Shown: piece by piece, positions 9,505 to 19,800 of the stretch | Position numbering within the stretch: the stretch's first letter is position 1 | Layout: the number at the start of each line of letters is the position of its first letter | Assembly (NCBI RefSeq): GCF_017874035.1 | Contig: NZ_JAGGKV010000026.1 | Coordinates: 1 to 64,000 of the forward strand | DNA: 64,000 bases | Reading direction: 5' to 3' | Origin: Paenibacillus aceris | GTDB taxonomy: Bacteria > Bacillota > Bacilli > Paenibacillales > NBRC-103111 | Notes under the pieces: generated by a model | Databases searched by the model: none | Told to the model about the DNA's origin: nothing | The model's input: the letters and a program-made list of their open reading frames with translations, nothing else | Made by a program: the position numbers and the translations under genes

Positions 9505-11091
9505 TTACTTCTTCACCTTCGCATACCAATCTCTGGCACGCTTCGTGACTTCTTCACCGCCTGATTTGTTCCACTTGTCTACGAACTCATCGAATTTGCT
9601 GATCGGATACTGTCCAAGGATAATCTTGGTTGCATATTCCACGTATAGCGTACGATTATTGATATCAGCGAAGCCATCATAGACACTAGCCGGCATACCG
9701 TCACCCGCAATGACTTTAACGTATTTCTGGGCTTCCTGAATATTCCGGATACCTTGATCCACGGCCCATTTTCTATCTTCCGACGTCGTGCTTTTGTATA
9801 GTTCAGCTGAGAAGTCTGCGGTAGCTACATAAAGATACGGGTTAATAGCCAGATTCTCTTGTGTACTTTTATCTTCCGGAAGCTTAGTCGCTTTGCCGTC
9901 CTTCATCGTATAATGCATGCCCTCTACGCCAAGGAAAAGCGTATTCCAATTCTTTTTGTCATACATGTTATTCAGCAATTTCAGCGACGCCATGAGCTTC
10001 GTCTGATCCTTGGTGTTCTTCACAACCCAGGCAGGTGGCTGCATTTTCTTCAACGTATAGAAGCCCTTGTAGCCTGAAAGCTCTGGGATCGGGAGGACGG
10101 AGTAGTCGCCTTTCACGCCTTTATTTTTATTAATATTCTCTAAACGTTCGAAGACCGACTCTTCCCAGTGGAAGTAATTCCCGACAAGATTAGAGTCATT
10201 CTTGCCTTCCCATTTCGCTTTATTGTTCAAGAGCGACTCTTTATCCATTAAACCTTCTTTATACAGCTTGGCAGCGAACTCTAGTGCAGCTTTCATATTT
10301 GGCGTCACGGCGGAATACGTCAGCTTACCGTCGTACACGTCCCAATCCGGCTTGCCTTCGAACATCGCTACACCGTACATCGCGAATAAATGATCCATCC
10401 AAGCCGCTTGCTCCCGGCCACCGGTTGGGAGTTCATCCTTTACTCCATTTCCATTCGGATCCTTATCCCGGAAAGCCTCAAGCACCTTCACGTAATCATC
10501 TTGCGTCTTCGGCATTTGCAGCCCCAGCTTGTCAAGCCAATCTTTACGAATCAAGCCGGTTTCTCTGCCATAGTCCAATATACCCGGGATATAATAAATT
10601 CTTCCTTGTCCGGTAGGATCATTGGCTTTGACCACGTCCCACACTTCCTTTGGAATAACTTGCATGACATTCGGTGCGTACTTCGGCAGAAGATCTGTTA
10701 AATCAGCGATGGCGCCGTTTTTAGCCAAGCTGTCTTCGATGCCCTGCACAGGCTGGAACATATCCGGCATTTCGTTCGCAGCAATCTTCAGATTCAATTG
10801 ATTCAAGTAGTTAGTGCCGCCGTTCCATTCCACATACGGTTGAATAACGCCAACGCCTAGCTTTTCTTTATAAAATTCATATAGCTTACTTCCTTTGGTA
10901 ATGGGTTTAAAGCCATTATTTCCATCCCATACTTCAAGATCGACGATTTCCTCTGCCTTTGGCGCAGCGCTTTGTCCTGCAACAGGTGATGAAGAAGCCG
11001 TGGAAGTGTCCTTATTACTGCTGCAACCGGTAATGACGGAAGCGGCAAGGGCCCCTGTTAGTGCGAGCAGGCCAAGTTTTTTAATAGCCAT
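9505..11091 (-). CDS. LplA/LipO-type lipoprotein, ABC sugar-binding protein
   Basis: 528 residues. The signal peptide ends in the lipobox VITGC (Cys near residue 23), followed by a Ser/Thr-rich linker, so the mature protein is lipid-anchored outside the membrane. The rest is a family 1 extracellular solute-binding protein of the large (~500 residue) LplA/LipO class common in Paenibacillus. Motifs include WNGGTNYLNQLNLKIAANEMPDMF. It captures an oligosaccharide and hands it to the two permeases encoded just upstream. AAGGGGGAA precedes the ATG. No ATPase gene is present. In this class the shared MsmX/MsmK-type ATPase is usually encoded elsewhere. Confidence 0.9.
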   Translation of the reverse strand: MAIKKLGLLALTGALAASVITGCSSNKDTSTASSSPVAGQSAAPKAEEIVDLEVWDGNNGFKPITKGSKLYEFYKEKLGVGVIQPYVEWNGGTNYLNQLNLKIAANEMPDMFQPVQGIEDSLAKNGAIADLTDLLPKYAPNVMQVIPKEVWDVVKANDPTGQGRIYYIPGILDYGRETGLIRKDWLDKLGLQMPKTQDDYVKVLEAFRDKDPNGNGVKDELPTGGREQAAWMDHLFAMYGVAMFEGKPDWDVYDGKLTYSAVTPNMKAALEFAAKLYKEGLMDKESLLNNKAKWEGKNDSNLVGNYFHWEESVFERLENINKNKGVKGDYSVLPIPELSGYKGFYTLKKMQPPAWVVKNTKDQTKLMASLKLLNNMYDKKNWNTLFLGVEGMHYTMKDGKATKLPEDKSTQENLAINPYLYVATADFSAELYKSTTSEDRKWAVDQGIRNIQEAQKYVKVIAGDGMPASVYDGFADINNRTLYVEYATKIILGQYPISKFDEFVDKWNKSGGEEVTKRARDWYAKVKK

Positions 11092-11122
11092 TTCTAGTTC
11101 CCCCTTGAAATCGACATGATAT

Positions 11123-11148
11123 GTTTTAGGCTCATTATGCCTTAAAAC
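11123..11148. other. Intercistronic hairpin before the binding-protein gene
   Basis: Inverted repeat GTTTTAGGC / GCCTTAAAAC with a 7-base loop and no T-tract, lying between the permease stop and the binding-protein ribosome binding site. Its place suggests a 5' stabilising or processing hairpin that raises binding-protein mRNA relative to the permeases. The function is inferred. Confidence 0.5.
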
Positions 11149-11157
11149 CTAGGTGAA

Positions 11158-12027
11158 TTATCCTTTGACGGAGCCGATCATGGCCCCTTTAACGAAATAC
11201 CTTTGCAAGAACGGATAAACCGCAATGATCGGAATGATTGCGAAGATTACTGTCGCTGATCTTAACGTTCTTTCGTTAAAATTAAAGTCAACCATGGAAG
11301 CGGCACCCGGAATAATAATGTTATCATCCGTGATAAACTGACGGATCTTCATCTGTAATGGGAACCAGTCTGTATTCTGGAGAAATAACAAAGGTGTCTG
11401 GAACTGGTTCCAAATGACCACCGCGTAGAATAAGGCTAGTGTAGCGAGTACGGCCTTGGACAAAGGAAGGACGAATTGGAATAACATTCGAAAGTAACCA
11501 CAGCCCTCCATGAATGCCGCTTCCTCGAGCTCCTTAGGAAACTCCTTGAAGAAGCTCCTCATGATGATCAGATTAAAAGGGTTCAGGATATGAGGAACGA
11601 CCAGAATTAACGGATTATTATACAATCCTATCCCGCGTACAGTAAGGAAATAAGGAATGATCGGTGCCTTGAAAATCATCGCGATAACCACGCCGACCAT
11701 GATGACGGAACCCCACTTGAATTCTGACTTCGAAAGCGGATAAGCAAGCAAAGCTGTAATTAACAGCGCCAAACCCGTACCAATCACCGTTGAGCCTAAT
11801 GTGAGGAAGAAGGACTTCCATAAATCAGGACGGTCAATGATATAGCTCCAGGAATCGAATGTGAATTGCTTCGGCCATATCGTCACCAAATTTTGCACCA
11901 CAGCACTTTTCGAACTAAATGAAATAGAAAGGACAGACAGCAGCGGCACGATCGCAATGAACGATAACAGCAGAAGAAGGGTCGTGATGCCTGCTGCGAA
12001 AGCTTTTTCTCCCCTGGATTCAAACAT
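11158..12027 (-). CDS. ABC sugar permease, LplC/YtcP type
   Basis: About 289 residues with six predicted membrane helices, in the CUT1 MalG-like permease family. The EAA loop is visible as EAAFMEGCGYFRMLFQFVLPLSK, the docking site for the ATPase. The C-terminus (FLQRYFVKGAMIGSVKG) is the standard ending of this subfamily. It forms the membrane channel with the permease encoded upstream. The start is uncertain: a GTG at 12036 overlaps the upstream stop, whereas the ATG at 12027 has GGGGGA 12 bases away. I prefer the ATG. Confidence 0.9.
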   Translation of the reverse strand: MFESRGEKAFAAGITTLLLLLSFIAIVPLLSVLSISFSSKSAVVQNLVTIWPKQFTFDSWSYIIDRPDLWKSFFLTLGSTVIGTGLALLITALLAYPLSKSEFKWGSVIMVGVVIAMIFKAPIIPYFLTVRGIGLYNNPLILVVPHILNPFNLIIMRSFFKEFPKELEEAAFMEGCGYFRMLFQFVLPLSKAVLATLALFYAVVIWNQFQTPLLFLQNTDWFPLQMKIRQFITDDNIIIPGAASMVDFNFNERTLRSATVIFAIIPIIAVYPFLQRYFVKGAMIGSVKG

Positions 12028-12029
12028 AA

Positions 12030-12935
12030 CTACCACAATCCCCCATCCGAAACTTTTTTCGACAACCGATTGAAGAGAAACACTAGAATAAATCCAATAA
12101 CCGACTGGAACAAACCAACCGCTGTTGCGAAACTGTACTGCGCTTGCTGAATACCCGTCCGGAACACGTACGTATCAAGAATATCTCCTACACTATAAGT
12201 CATCGGCGTCAAGAGATTGAACACTTGATCAAAGCCCAGGTCCAGGAAGTTTCCGATTTCCAAAAGGAATAGAACCAGCACCGTAGGCAGAAGCAGCGGA
12301 AACGTAATATGACGAATCTGTCTGAATCTGGATGCCCCATCCATCATCGCCGATTCATATAATTGCGGATCGATGGCGCTGATTGCGGCCATATACACGA
12401 CGGTTCCCCATCCCGCATCTCGCCAAATGGAAGTCAGCACATAGACCGGTCGGAAATAAGCACTGTCTTGCATGGCCAAAATCGGATCTTGTCCGAACCA
12501 TCCCAAGACCACATTGAACAACCCGCTTAATGAAAAGATGTCAAACACAATGCCTGACACGATGACCCACGATAAAAAATGAGGGATGTAAAGTGCAGTC
12601 TGAATCCCTTTCTTCAGCGCAGACTTTCGAATTTCATTAATCATGAGCGCCAGCAGAATCGGAATCGGAAAGACCAACACGATTTTCAAAAAGCCCAGTA
12701 CCAATGTGTTTCCAAACACACGGATGAAATCCGGATAATCAAAAAGTTTTTGGAAGTGTTTCATGCCTACCCAAGGACTATCGATAAACCCTTTGAACAC
12801 CGAATAATCCTTAAAGGCGATCACAGAGCCTACTAACGGAATGTACTTGAAAATGATGAGAAACAGGATGCCTGGAATGGCCATCACATAGAGCGGCCAA
12901 AAAACCTTCATTCCTTGAAAATTGATTCTTCCCAA
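12030..12935 (-). CDS. ABC sugar permease, LplB type, TTG start
   Basis: About 301 residues with six membrane helices. The EAA-like loop is in YESAMMDGASRFRQIRHITFPL, typical of LplB/MalF-type permeases. It pairs with the downstream permease and is the first gene of the glycan operon. A TTG at 12935 is chosen as the start because GGGGGGAG sits 5 bases upstream. The longer ATG reading frame (12977) would begin inside the -10 box of the proposed promoter and so could not be translated from that transcript. The resulting N-terminus is MGRINFQGMKVFWP. Confidence 0.87.
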   Translation of the reverse strand: MGRINFQGMKVFWPLYVMAIPGILFLIIFKYIPLVGSVIAFKDYSVFKGFIDSPWVGMKHFQKLFDYPDFIRVFGNTLVLGFLKIVLVFPIPILLALMINEIRKSALKKGIQTALYIPHFLSWVIVSGIVFDIFSLSGLFNVVLGWFGQDPILAMQDSAYFRPVYVLTSIWRDAGWGTVVYMAAISAIDPQLYESAMMDGASRFRQIRHITFPLLLPTVLVLFLLEIGNFLDLGFDQVFNLLTPMTYSVGDILDTYVFRTGIQQAQYSFATAVGLFQSVIGFILVFLFNRLSKKVSDGGLW

Positions 12936-12960
12936 TTTAACTCCCCCCGCGTCTAGTTGT

Positions 12961-12974
12961 TGTATTCGCTTACA
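12961..12974 (-). promoter_or_regulatory. cre-like CcpA site at the permease operon start
   Basis: Minus-strand TGTAAGCGAATACA matches the CcpA consensus TGWNANCGNTNNCA at all fixed positions but one. It lies 2 bases past the -10 box, over the predicted transcription start, where CcpA binding would block initiation. Confidence 0.55.
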
Positions 12975-12976
12975 CA

Positions 12977-13042
12977 ACTATACCCCGAGGGTTACATTCC
13001 CTCAATTAGGCGTTTTTAAGTTTCTACAAGGGCATTTTTAAG
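12977..13042 (-). promoter_or_regulatory. Regulated promoter A (permease-glycosidase operon)
   Basis: Minus strand: two direct repeats with the core CTTAAAAA(T/C)GCC, 22 bp apart (13009-13020 and 13031-13042). The -35 box TTGAGG (13000-13005) starts 15 bases after the start of the proximal repeat. A 17-bp spacer leads to the -10 box TATAGT (12977-12982). The same layout recurs at three other promoters in this locus. The repeats are the likely operator of the YesN-type regulator encoded at 13136-14719. Confidence 0.75.
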
Positions 13043-13097
13043 TTAAAATATTATGTTTAGCTTTTGATCTACGCCTCCTCTGGCGGATATACAGCAC

Positions 13098-13124
13098 ACA
13101 AAAAACCACTCCGTCTTGGAGTGG
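13098..13124 (-). terminator. Terminator of the regulator/kinase operon
   Basis: Perfect 7-bp stem CCACTCC/GGAGTGG followed on the minus strand by TTTTTTG, immediately after the response regulator stop. Confidence 0.85.
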
Positions 13125-13135
13125 AAGTTTTCCGA

Positions 13136-14719
13136 TTATGCACGTGGGAGGTACTTGCGGTATTCGCTAGGCTTAAAGCCAGTCAGTTTCTCGAACAGAC
13201 GTGCAAAATGCTGCGTATCCGAGTATCCAACCTTCCGGCAGATTTCATACACCTTTAAATCCGTTCTTTCCAACAGTTCCTTCGCTTTACCGATTCGGCA
13301 TTGCGCCAAAAAGTTTATATAGGTATCCCCCGTCTTTTGCTTGAACAACTGACTTAAATAATAAGGACTAATGAAAAAACGGGAGGCTAAATCAGCAAGG
13401 CTAATCGGCTCATCGTAATGCTTCGATACATAGTCCTTTATCTCAGCAATGATATCCTTCTTCTTCGGAATATTATGCTCCAGTTTGAATGTAATAATTT
13501 CCCGGATAATTTGAACCATCCATTCTTCCAGACGCTCTAGCGTTCGAAATCGTGAGATACCCTCCAGAGATAGGATATTGCGGCCGAGGAAGTCATTCTG
13601 CTCCAACTGCTGAAAGGACATCTTCCTCACACTAGATAAAAGAATATTTAGGCACTGCAACTGGAGATCCGCTGGACTCATCCTGCTTTCTGGCTCCATC
13701 CACCGGAAGATCTCGCGGATGGTAAACACACATCCCTCCTCATCCATGTTGTCGATGCCTGCTTCCAGCTTGGCAATCATCTCTTCTGGAACCGGATGGC
13801 GATGTTTCGTTAGACTTATGATCTCAGGAAAGGGAATCACAGCGTCCACCCCCTTGATGACCTTATAGCTTAATGCATATCGAGCTTCCTCAAAAGACTT
13901 GCAGATCCCCGCAGCTCGCTCCTGCACCGTACCAATTCCGACCGTCATAGACAGCTTCAGTTCCCGGAACACCGCTTCTTTTAGACGATGTACGGCAAGT
14001 ACCAGTTCCCCATACTCAATGTCCTCACCATGGGCAACCACAACAGCGACCTGCGATCCGGAATATCGGAATCGATACACGGCCCCGTACCTTCCCAGAG
14101 CCCGTTCAACTTGTCGAAATACTGGATCAAGACCGAATTCCTTCAAGGGGCCGAGGTGGTTGTCGAATTCTAGTTGGGCACATACGAAACAATAGCCCTC
14201 TGTCGGAATTCCAGCGCCTCGAAGCAGCTCTTCCACTTGAACCGTATTATCGTTACCGACATCAAGGATATCCCACAGAGCACTCTCCTGTATACGGCTG
14301 TGAGCTTCCATCTTCAAATCATCGACTTCTTGAAGCTTGGCTTTCTCCGCACGAATCGCCTCCATGAGCTGGCAAACGCAGTCGCGCAATTCCAATTCCT
14401 CAACCGGCTTGTTGATGTAGAATTGCACCCCCAGCTGCATGCCTCTACGAGCGTATTCAAAATCAGCATATCCACTTAAGAGAATAAATTTAGTCTGACA
14501 GCCCGCCTCCTTCAGCATTTTGATCATTTCCAGACCGTCTGCCTGCGGCATTCGAATATCGGTAATGACAATATCCGGCTGTCGTTTTTGAATTAATTTG
14601 AACCCTTCCAAGCCATTATAGGCAACGCCGATTACCTCGCACTCTGGAATATAGCGGCTTATCATTTTTTGAAGACCGTCCGCAATTACTCTCTCATCGT
14701 CCACCAAAATCAGCTTCAT
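13136..14719 (-). CDS. YesN-type response regulator (REC + AraC HTH)
   Basis: About 527 residues. The receiver domain (1-120) has the acidic pair VDDE near residue 7, phospho-acceptor Asp54 in VITDIRMP and the Lys of YINKP. A long central region follows, then a C-terminal AraC-type double HTH (LADLASRFFISPYYLSQLFK ... ICRKVGYSDTQHFARLFEK). Activators of this kind typically bind direct repeats just upstream of the -35 box, which is what the four promoters here show. It is encoded directly after the YesM-type kinase, 40 bases away, and controls the adjacent transport and glycosidase operon by inference. The ATG at 14719 has AGGTG 6 bases upstream. A GTG at 14728 is possible. Confidence 0.88.
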   Translation of the reverse strand: MKLILVDDERVIADGLQKMISRYIPECEVIGVAYNGLEGFKLIQKRQPDIVITDIRMPQADGLEMIKMLKEAGCQTKFILLSGYADFEYARRGMQLGVQFYINKPVEELELRDCVCQLMEAIRAEKAKLQEVDDLKMEAHSRIQESALWDILDVGNDNTVQVEELLRGAGIPTEGYCFVCAQLEFDNHLGPLKEFGLDPVFRQVERALGRYGAVYRFRYSGSQVAVVVAHGEDIEYGELVLAVHRLKEAVFRELKLSMTVGIGTVQERAAGICKSFEEARYALSYKVIKGVDAVIPFPEIISLTKHRHPVPEEMIAKLEAGIDNMDEEGCVFTIREIFRWMEPESRMSPADLQLQCLNILLSSVRKMSFQQLEQNDFLGRNILSLEGISRFRTLERLEEWMVQIIREIITFKLEHNIPKKKDIIAEIKDYVSKHYDEPISLADLASRFFISPYYLSQLFKQKTGDTYINFLAQCRIGKAKELLERTDLKVYEICRKVGYSDTQHFARLFEKLTGFKPSEYRKYLPRA

Positions 14720-14759
14720 CCCAAGCACCTATCCTCTCTTTTCGCACCAACCTATCTTC

Positions 14760-16565
14760 TCAGGTCTTGGGAATTAAAATCTCAACCGTTGTTCCGTTCT
14801 CGAATCCAGGAAGAATCGTCAGATAGTACTGATCTCCATAATGGAGCTTGATGCGTTCTGCAATATTTTTCAAGCCTAATCCTTTACCCACCTGTTCATC
14901 CATCTTTTCAAGTTTGTATTTATCCGACTCCACCATCTCCAAGAGAGCACGAAGCTCCTCATATTTATCCAAAGACATCCCGGCCCCGCCGTCCCTAATT
15001 CGGATCAGAATTTCCCCCTCGTCCGTCCAAACACCTACAATCTCGATATTCATGGTCTGGCTATAATCTTGGAACCCATGGTTGATGCTGTTCTCTACAA
15101 TAGGTTGGAATACTAGAGGAATGATGCTACAACTCAGCATCTCCTCGGGAATCCTAATATCCAACCTGAACATATTATTAAACCGGATATTTTGAAGCTG
15201 CAAAAAATTAGCAGTATACTCCAATTCGTGCTTCACTGAATGATGTCTGCCTTCCTTACCTAAGACTAGCCTAAACATCCGTGCCAAAATCTTAATCATA
15301 CTGGCGGTTTCCTCGTCATCTTTCATAAGCGCCTTCATACGAATGGATTCCAAGGTATTGTATAACATGTGAGGGTTGATCTGGTTCTGCAGCGCAAGGA
15401 ATTTGGCTTTTCGATGTTTGATCTCTGCGATGTACACGTCCTCAATCAAGGTTCGAATCGTAACAATCATCTTGTTGTAACTGTGAACCAGACTCCCGAT
15501 CTCGTCGTTTGCCTGTTCTTTCTCAATAGGCAAATATTGCCCTGTTTCTGCCTGCTTCATGCTCCTGCGTAGAGCTTTGATAGGTTTGGTTATTGTATAA
15601 CTTAAACCTAGTGAGATGAGAGTGATGATTAGACAGCTCGTCAGGATTACGATTACCGTCACGCCCTTGATCTTATTGATCTCCAGCAATAATCTATCAC
15701 GTGGAATCTCCGTTTTGATAAACAGTTTACCCGATTGGGTGTTCCCCAATAAAGTAATCCGGTCATTACTGGTATCACCTTTCAAGTATTCCGCACCTGA
15801 TTCCAGCACCTGCGTCCAAGACAGACGGCCGCTGGCTGCATCGGAATGGTAGACGATTTCCCCTTGGCGATTGCTCAAAATGACACGCATGCCATACTTG
15901 TCCCTGGCTAAGACGAAGGCATTATCGAGCTGAAGCAAAGTGAATGGGTCCAGGTCGATGAGAAGCATCCCCGAATAAGCCCCGTCAGAGCTGAACAGCA
16001 CTCTTCCGACCGTCACAATCGCTCCTTTCCCTTTATCATCATAATAGGAACGATCATGTAACCCGGTAATAAAAAATGTATCGTCTGTGCTGCGGATCCG
16101 CTTATACCACTGTTGAGACAATAGCGCGTTCTCGTCCACCGTATTGGTCGCAGTCGTATACTGATATACGCTGTTATCACGACTGATCAGCATCACAGTG
16201 TTAATTTCCGGTTTCAGCAGGGTAACCCTCATTAGTAACCTCTGGATAGCAACCTTCTGAGAAACCAATTCATCCATGGACCGCTTCCGATCATCCCCGA
16301 TCTTATAAATCAACTCGTTTTCGACAAGCACCGACTTCGTGACGGTGTCATATTCCTTCACAAATTCATTCAAAGAAGTCCTTATCTGTGATGTGTAAAG
16401 ATTAGCAAAATCTTCAGATGAATTCTCCAGCCCTGCTGTTGATCGTTGAAAAATGACCACGCTTACAATCAGAAGTGGAATAATACAGGCAAGAAGGTAT
16501 CCAGCCATTAATTTGTTTTGCAACTTCATATTTCTTATCATTTGAAATACCCTTCTTTGCTTCAT
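14760..16565 (-). CDS. YesM-type sensor histidine kinase
   Basis: 601 residues. A first membrane helix (about 20-42) precedes a large extracellular Cache-like sensor region (about 45-295). Then come a second helix, a HAMP segment and the His_kinase module with the phospho-His in QNQINPHMLYNTLESIR. The ATPase domain shows the N-box PIVENSINHG and the G-boxes DGGAGM and GKGLGLKN. It should sense an extracellular sugar and phosphorylate the YesN-type regulator encoded next. It has its own promoter of the same type, which implies positive autoregulation. A second ATG at 16541 has a better spaced AAGGG and may be the true start. Confidence 0.88.
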   Translation of the reverse strand: MKQRRVFQMIRNMKLQNKLMAGYLLACIIPLLIVSVVIFQRSTAGLENSSEDFANLYTSQIRTSLNEFVKEYDTVTKSVLVENELIYKIGDDRKRSMDELVSQKVAIQRLLMRVTLLKPEINTVMLISRDNSVYQYTTATNTVDENALLSQQWYKRIRSTDDTFFITGLHDRSYYDDKGKGAIVTVGRVLFSSDGAYSGMLLIDLDPFTLLQLDNAFVLARDKYGMRVILSNRQGEIVYHSDAASGRLSWTQVLESGAEYLKGDTSNDRITLLGNTQSGKLFIKTEIPRDRLLLEINKIKGVTVIVILTSCLIITLISLGLSYTITKPIKALRRSMKQAETGQYLPIEKEQANDEIGSLVHSYNKMIVTIRTLIEDVYIAEIKHRKAKFLALQNQINPHMLYNTLESIRMKALMKDDEETASMIKILARMFRLVLGKEGRHHSVKHELEYTANFLQLQNIRFNNMFRLDIRIPEEMLSCSIIPLVFQPIVENSINHGFQDYSQTMNIEIVGVWTDEGEILIRIRDGGAGMSLDKYEELRALLEMVESDKYKLEKMDEQVGKGLGLKNIAERIKLHYGDQYYLTILPGFENGTTVEILIPKT

Positions 16566-16695
16566 ACCCGGCTCTTCCTCGTTTCAACGTCTTTTCTATC
16601 CATTGTACATGCCGTATTGCATCGACGCTACCGAAGTCATTTAGGAATAAGTTGGGTTTGGGTACCTACGTACAATGAAAATCATTTTAGTATTG

Positions 16696-16709
16696 GATCC
16701 GCTTTCAAT
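16696..16709 (-). promoter_or_regulatory. cre-like CcpA site at the kinase promoter
   Basis: Minus-strand TGAAAGCGGATCCA has one mismatch to TGWNANCGNTNNCA. It lies one base past the -10 box, over the predicted transcription start. Confidence 0.5.
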
Positions 16710-16710
16710 C

Positions 16711-16776
16711 ACTATACGTTAAGTACATTATTAACAAAAAGGGTCATTTTTAAGATTATACTAGGGTATTTTTAAG
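16711..16776 (-). promoter_or_regulatory. Regulated promoter B (kinase-regulator operon)
   Basis: Minus strand: repeats CTTAAAAATACCC and CTTAAAAATGACC, 22 bp apart (16764-16776 and 16742-16754). The -35 box TTTTGT is at 16734-16739, followed by a 17-bp spacer and the -10 box TATAGT at 16711-16716. Spacing is identical to promoter A. The leader to the kinase gene is about 140 bases. Confidence 0.75.
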
Positions 16777-16794
16777 TAGTTTAATAAAATCAAC

Positions 16795-16839
16795 AAAAAA
16801 CCAGCAGGATGGTCACTTAGAGTGCCTATCCTGCTGGTT
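16795..16839 (-). terminator. Terminator of the SLH protein gene
   Basis: Perfect 12-bp arms AACCAGCAGGAT / ATCCTGCTGGTT followed on the minus strand by TTTTTTG, 30 bases past the SLH gene stop. It insulates promoter B, which lies just downstream, from SLH gene transcription. Confidence 0.9.
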
Positions 16840-16871
16840 ACTATTCAAACACACGGAAAATACTTTTATAA

Positions 16872-19800
16872 TTATTCGTTTATGAACTTGACTGCGTTCA
16901 GGAATCGTTTCAAAATTGTAGCCGTTTGAGCACGAGTTGCTTGTCCATCAGCGCCGAGCATTTCATCGTTTATACCGTTAATCAACTTAGCATGAATTGC
17001 CGCTGCGATTTCCTTTTGTGCCCAAACGATCTTGCTGGAATCCTTAAATTGAATTAGCAGATTAGCTTCTTCTGCAGATGCAACATTGGGGTTGACACCT
17101 GCGAAGCTCATTGCACGAACGACCATAGCGGCTAATTCTTCACGATTAATAGGAGCATCCGGACGGAACATGTTGTTCTCGTAGCCGTTGATTATGCCAG
17201 CGGCAGAGGCAGTGGAAACGGCGTCCGCATACCAGGCATCATCCTTTACATCTAGGAACGAAGAAGCGGACTTAGCGGAACTTAGCCCAAGAGAGCGAAC
17301 AATGAGTGCAGCAAACTCTGCTCTGCTAATGTTGCGGTCCGCATCAAATTTCTTCTCGGATACCCCATTAACCACCAGTTTGTTAGCTAGTAGCTCAATA
17401 TCCGCTTGAGCCCAGTGGTTGGAGATATCGTCGAAGCTCTTATCCAATTCAACAACTGTATAAATACTGTTCCCGTTACGCTGCAGGGTAGCCACAGTAT
17501 GGCCATCCTTCGTTTCGAAAGTGGAAGGTACGAAGGTTAATTCCTTCGTGGACTCATTGTAAAGTGCGCCTGTCGCTTTGTTCGGGTCTACCGGTTTCTT
17601 AACGTCTATAGAACGAGAAATGTAAGTGGAACCGAATTTTATTTCAATGGACTTACCGTCATTATTTTGGGCTGTCACACTGAAATCAACAGCCTCGCTA
17701 AGAACAGTTGCACCCATACTGGATGCCTTCTCAGCTATCGATTTAGCGTAATCGGCGGATACATTTTTAATCGTTACCTTGATGAACAGGTCGCTTATGT
17801 TTACTCCCAGCGTTTCGGCTAATTCATCGAGTTTCAAGACTGACAATGGCATCACGTAAGAACCATTCGCCGAAGTAACCGTAACGGAAGTGCCATCCTG
17901 CTGTGAAGCCTCGACAAGACCTGATGCCGGCAAGTTCACGTTGTCGCCATTCGTCTTTACGTTGACATTCTTCAAAGAAGAAAGAGCAGACTTAAGCGAG
18001 TTAGCGTCTACCTTACCATCCGTGCCAGCAATTAAACCTGTGCCGGAATTTGATCCATTAACTGGTACAGTGCCACCACCAGAACTGCTACCAGAACTGC
18101 TGCCGGATGATGTCGTGGATACAGTAAGCGAAGGACCGTTCGTGCTCATATTTCCAAAAGTATCAACCGCTTGAACACTAAAAGTATAATTCATACCGGA
18201 ACTAAGGCCACTTATGGTAGTGTAAGTAGCACCTACGACAGTGCTAGCTAATGTGGATCCATTATACACATTATAAGACACGGTCGTATTGTCTGCCCCG
18301 CTCCACGACAGGCTGATGGAGTTTTGGCTACGCCCCGTATAGGTTAGTGATTTGTTACTCGGCCATGCCGGCGGAGTCTTATCATATACGGCTACATCAT
18401 CGATATATAATGCGTTCTTATTGGCTTCCCCCGTTCGGAAACTAATCGTATTCAAGCTCGTTACCGAAGTTGAAAATGGAAGGCCAGATGCCTTTAAAGC
18501 ATCATTAACGTATATGTCATACTTTTGCGTAGATGGATCGGCTACCTGTTTTACCGTATACCAAGTACTTAGGCTTACATTCTGAATAACAGTACCATTC
18601 GCCACCAAACTACCGGAATCGTTAACGTATACATCTGTCGCCACGGTAGTTCCATCCCTTAGCTGGAACCTATCGTTCTTTAAGTCCGTTTCCCCTTTAA
18701 AGCGCCATTCGGCATTTAGCGATGAGGAATAACTTGCAAACGCTTTAGAGATCTCAGCGTAGTCAGATGTTGAGTTATCGTACAAATAAACACTTCTATT
18801 GACCGTATTCGGTACATTGGCAATTGAAACAGCTGTATTCAGTGGCTCATTTACCGTCCAACTAGGATTTGCTCCTGTAACCTCCTCATCAAACGAATTG
18901 CTTAAAAATACATTTTTAAAGACTGGCTCCAACACAATTAGCTGCAAACTGTTCGGTTCAAGGGATACGGACGTGTTATATGCCCCATTATGAGGAACAG
19001 TCTTATCATCAACCATTTGCAGATTGCTGTTCTCTAGACTTGAGTAATAATTGCTTGTTGTCGCGTTAATTTTATACGTTTTTACCCTTACATTTTTACC
19101 GTTGAAAATAGAAGGCAGGTTGGATGCATGAATTACGGTTTGATAATCCGTGGTGCCTACCCCCTGATAGTTCCAAACCATAATAGAAGCGCCCGAATTA
19201 TCTTTGGATGCCAGCGCATATACACCTTTACCATTGGTAATTGCGTCAGAGGTCGCCAATACCCTAGTTTTCTTCATCATCGACTTCATCTTGACCATAT
19301 TTCCATACGGTGTGAATTTATCAGTATATGGCATACTTTGACCACTTGCATTTCGAGAAACTAATTGATCTTTCCGTCCATTCGTCTGGTGGCGCACTAC
19401 CCAGTTAAACGGAATGTTATTGGCACTGTTCAAAAACCAATACTGCAGAGACGCCACACCTGCCGCTTGCCTTAATTGATCAGTTTGAATGCTGGTAAAG
19501 TCGTCTGCTAGAGGTCCAGGGTACAAACCAGATTCTGTTATATATGACGGTATACTGGTGTCGAGGCCCCTTTCACTTAATAGTGCTTCTATCTGAGACC
19601 GTTGGTTAGCCACTACACTCGGATTATCCTTATACAATACAAAACCAGTGCTGGTTGGACCTAGATAGGCATGATAGGAGATGAAATCAAGTCTCTTTCC
19701 TGGAGAAGGATCATTCTTATATCCGTCCAGGAAAGCCCCTAGCCAGTTTGTATCGAGATAATACAAGGCAGGGCCTCCTATGAGAAGTGGAGTTGCCGGA

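Noticed and set aside
11121..11150. Fifth copy of the regulator repeat (CCTTAAAACC)
   Set aside because: It is part of a hairpin, lacks the ATGACC half and the 22-bp partner, and no -10 box follows at the right distance.
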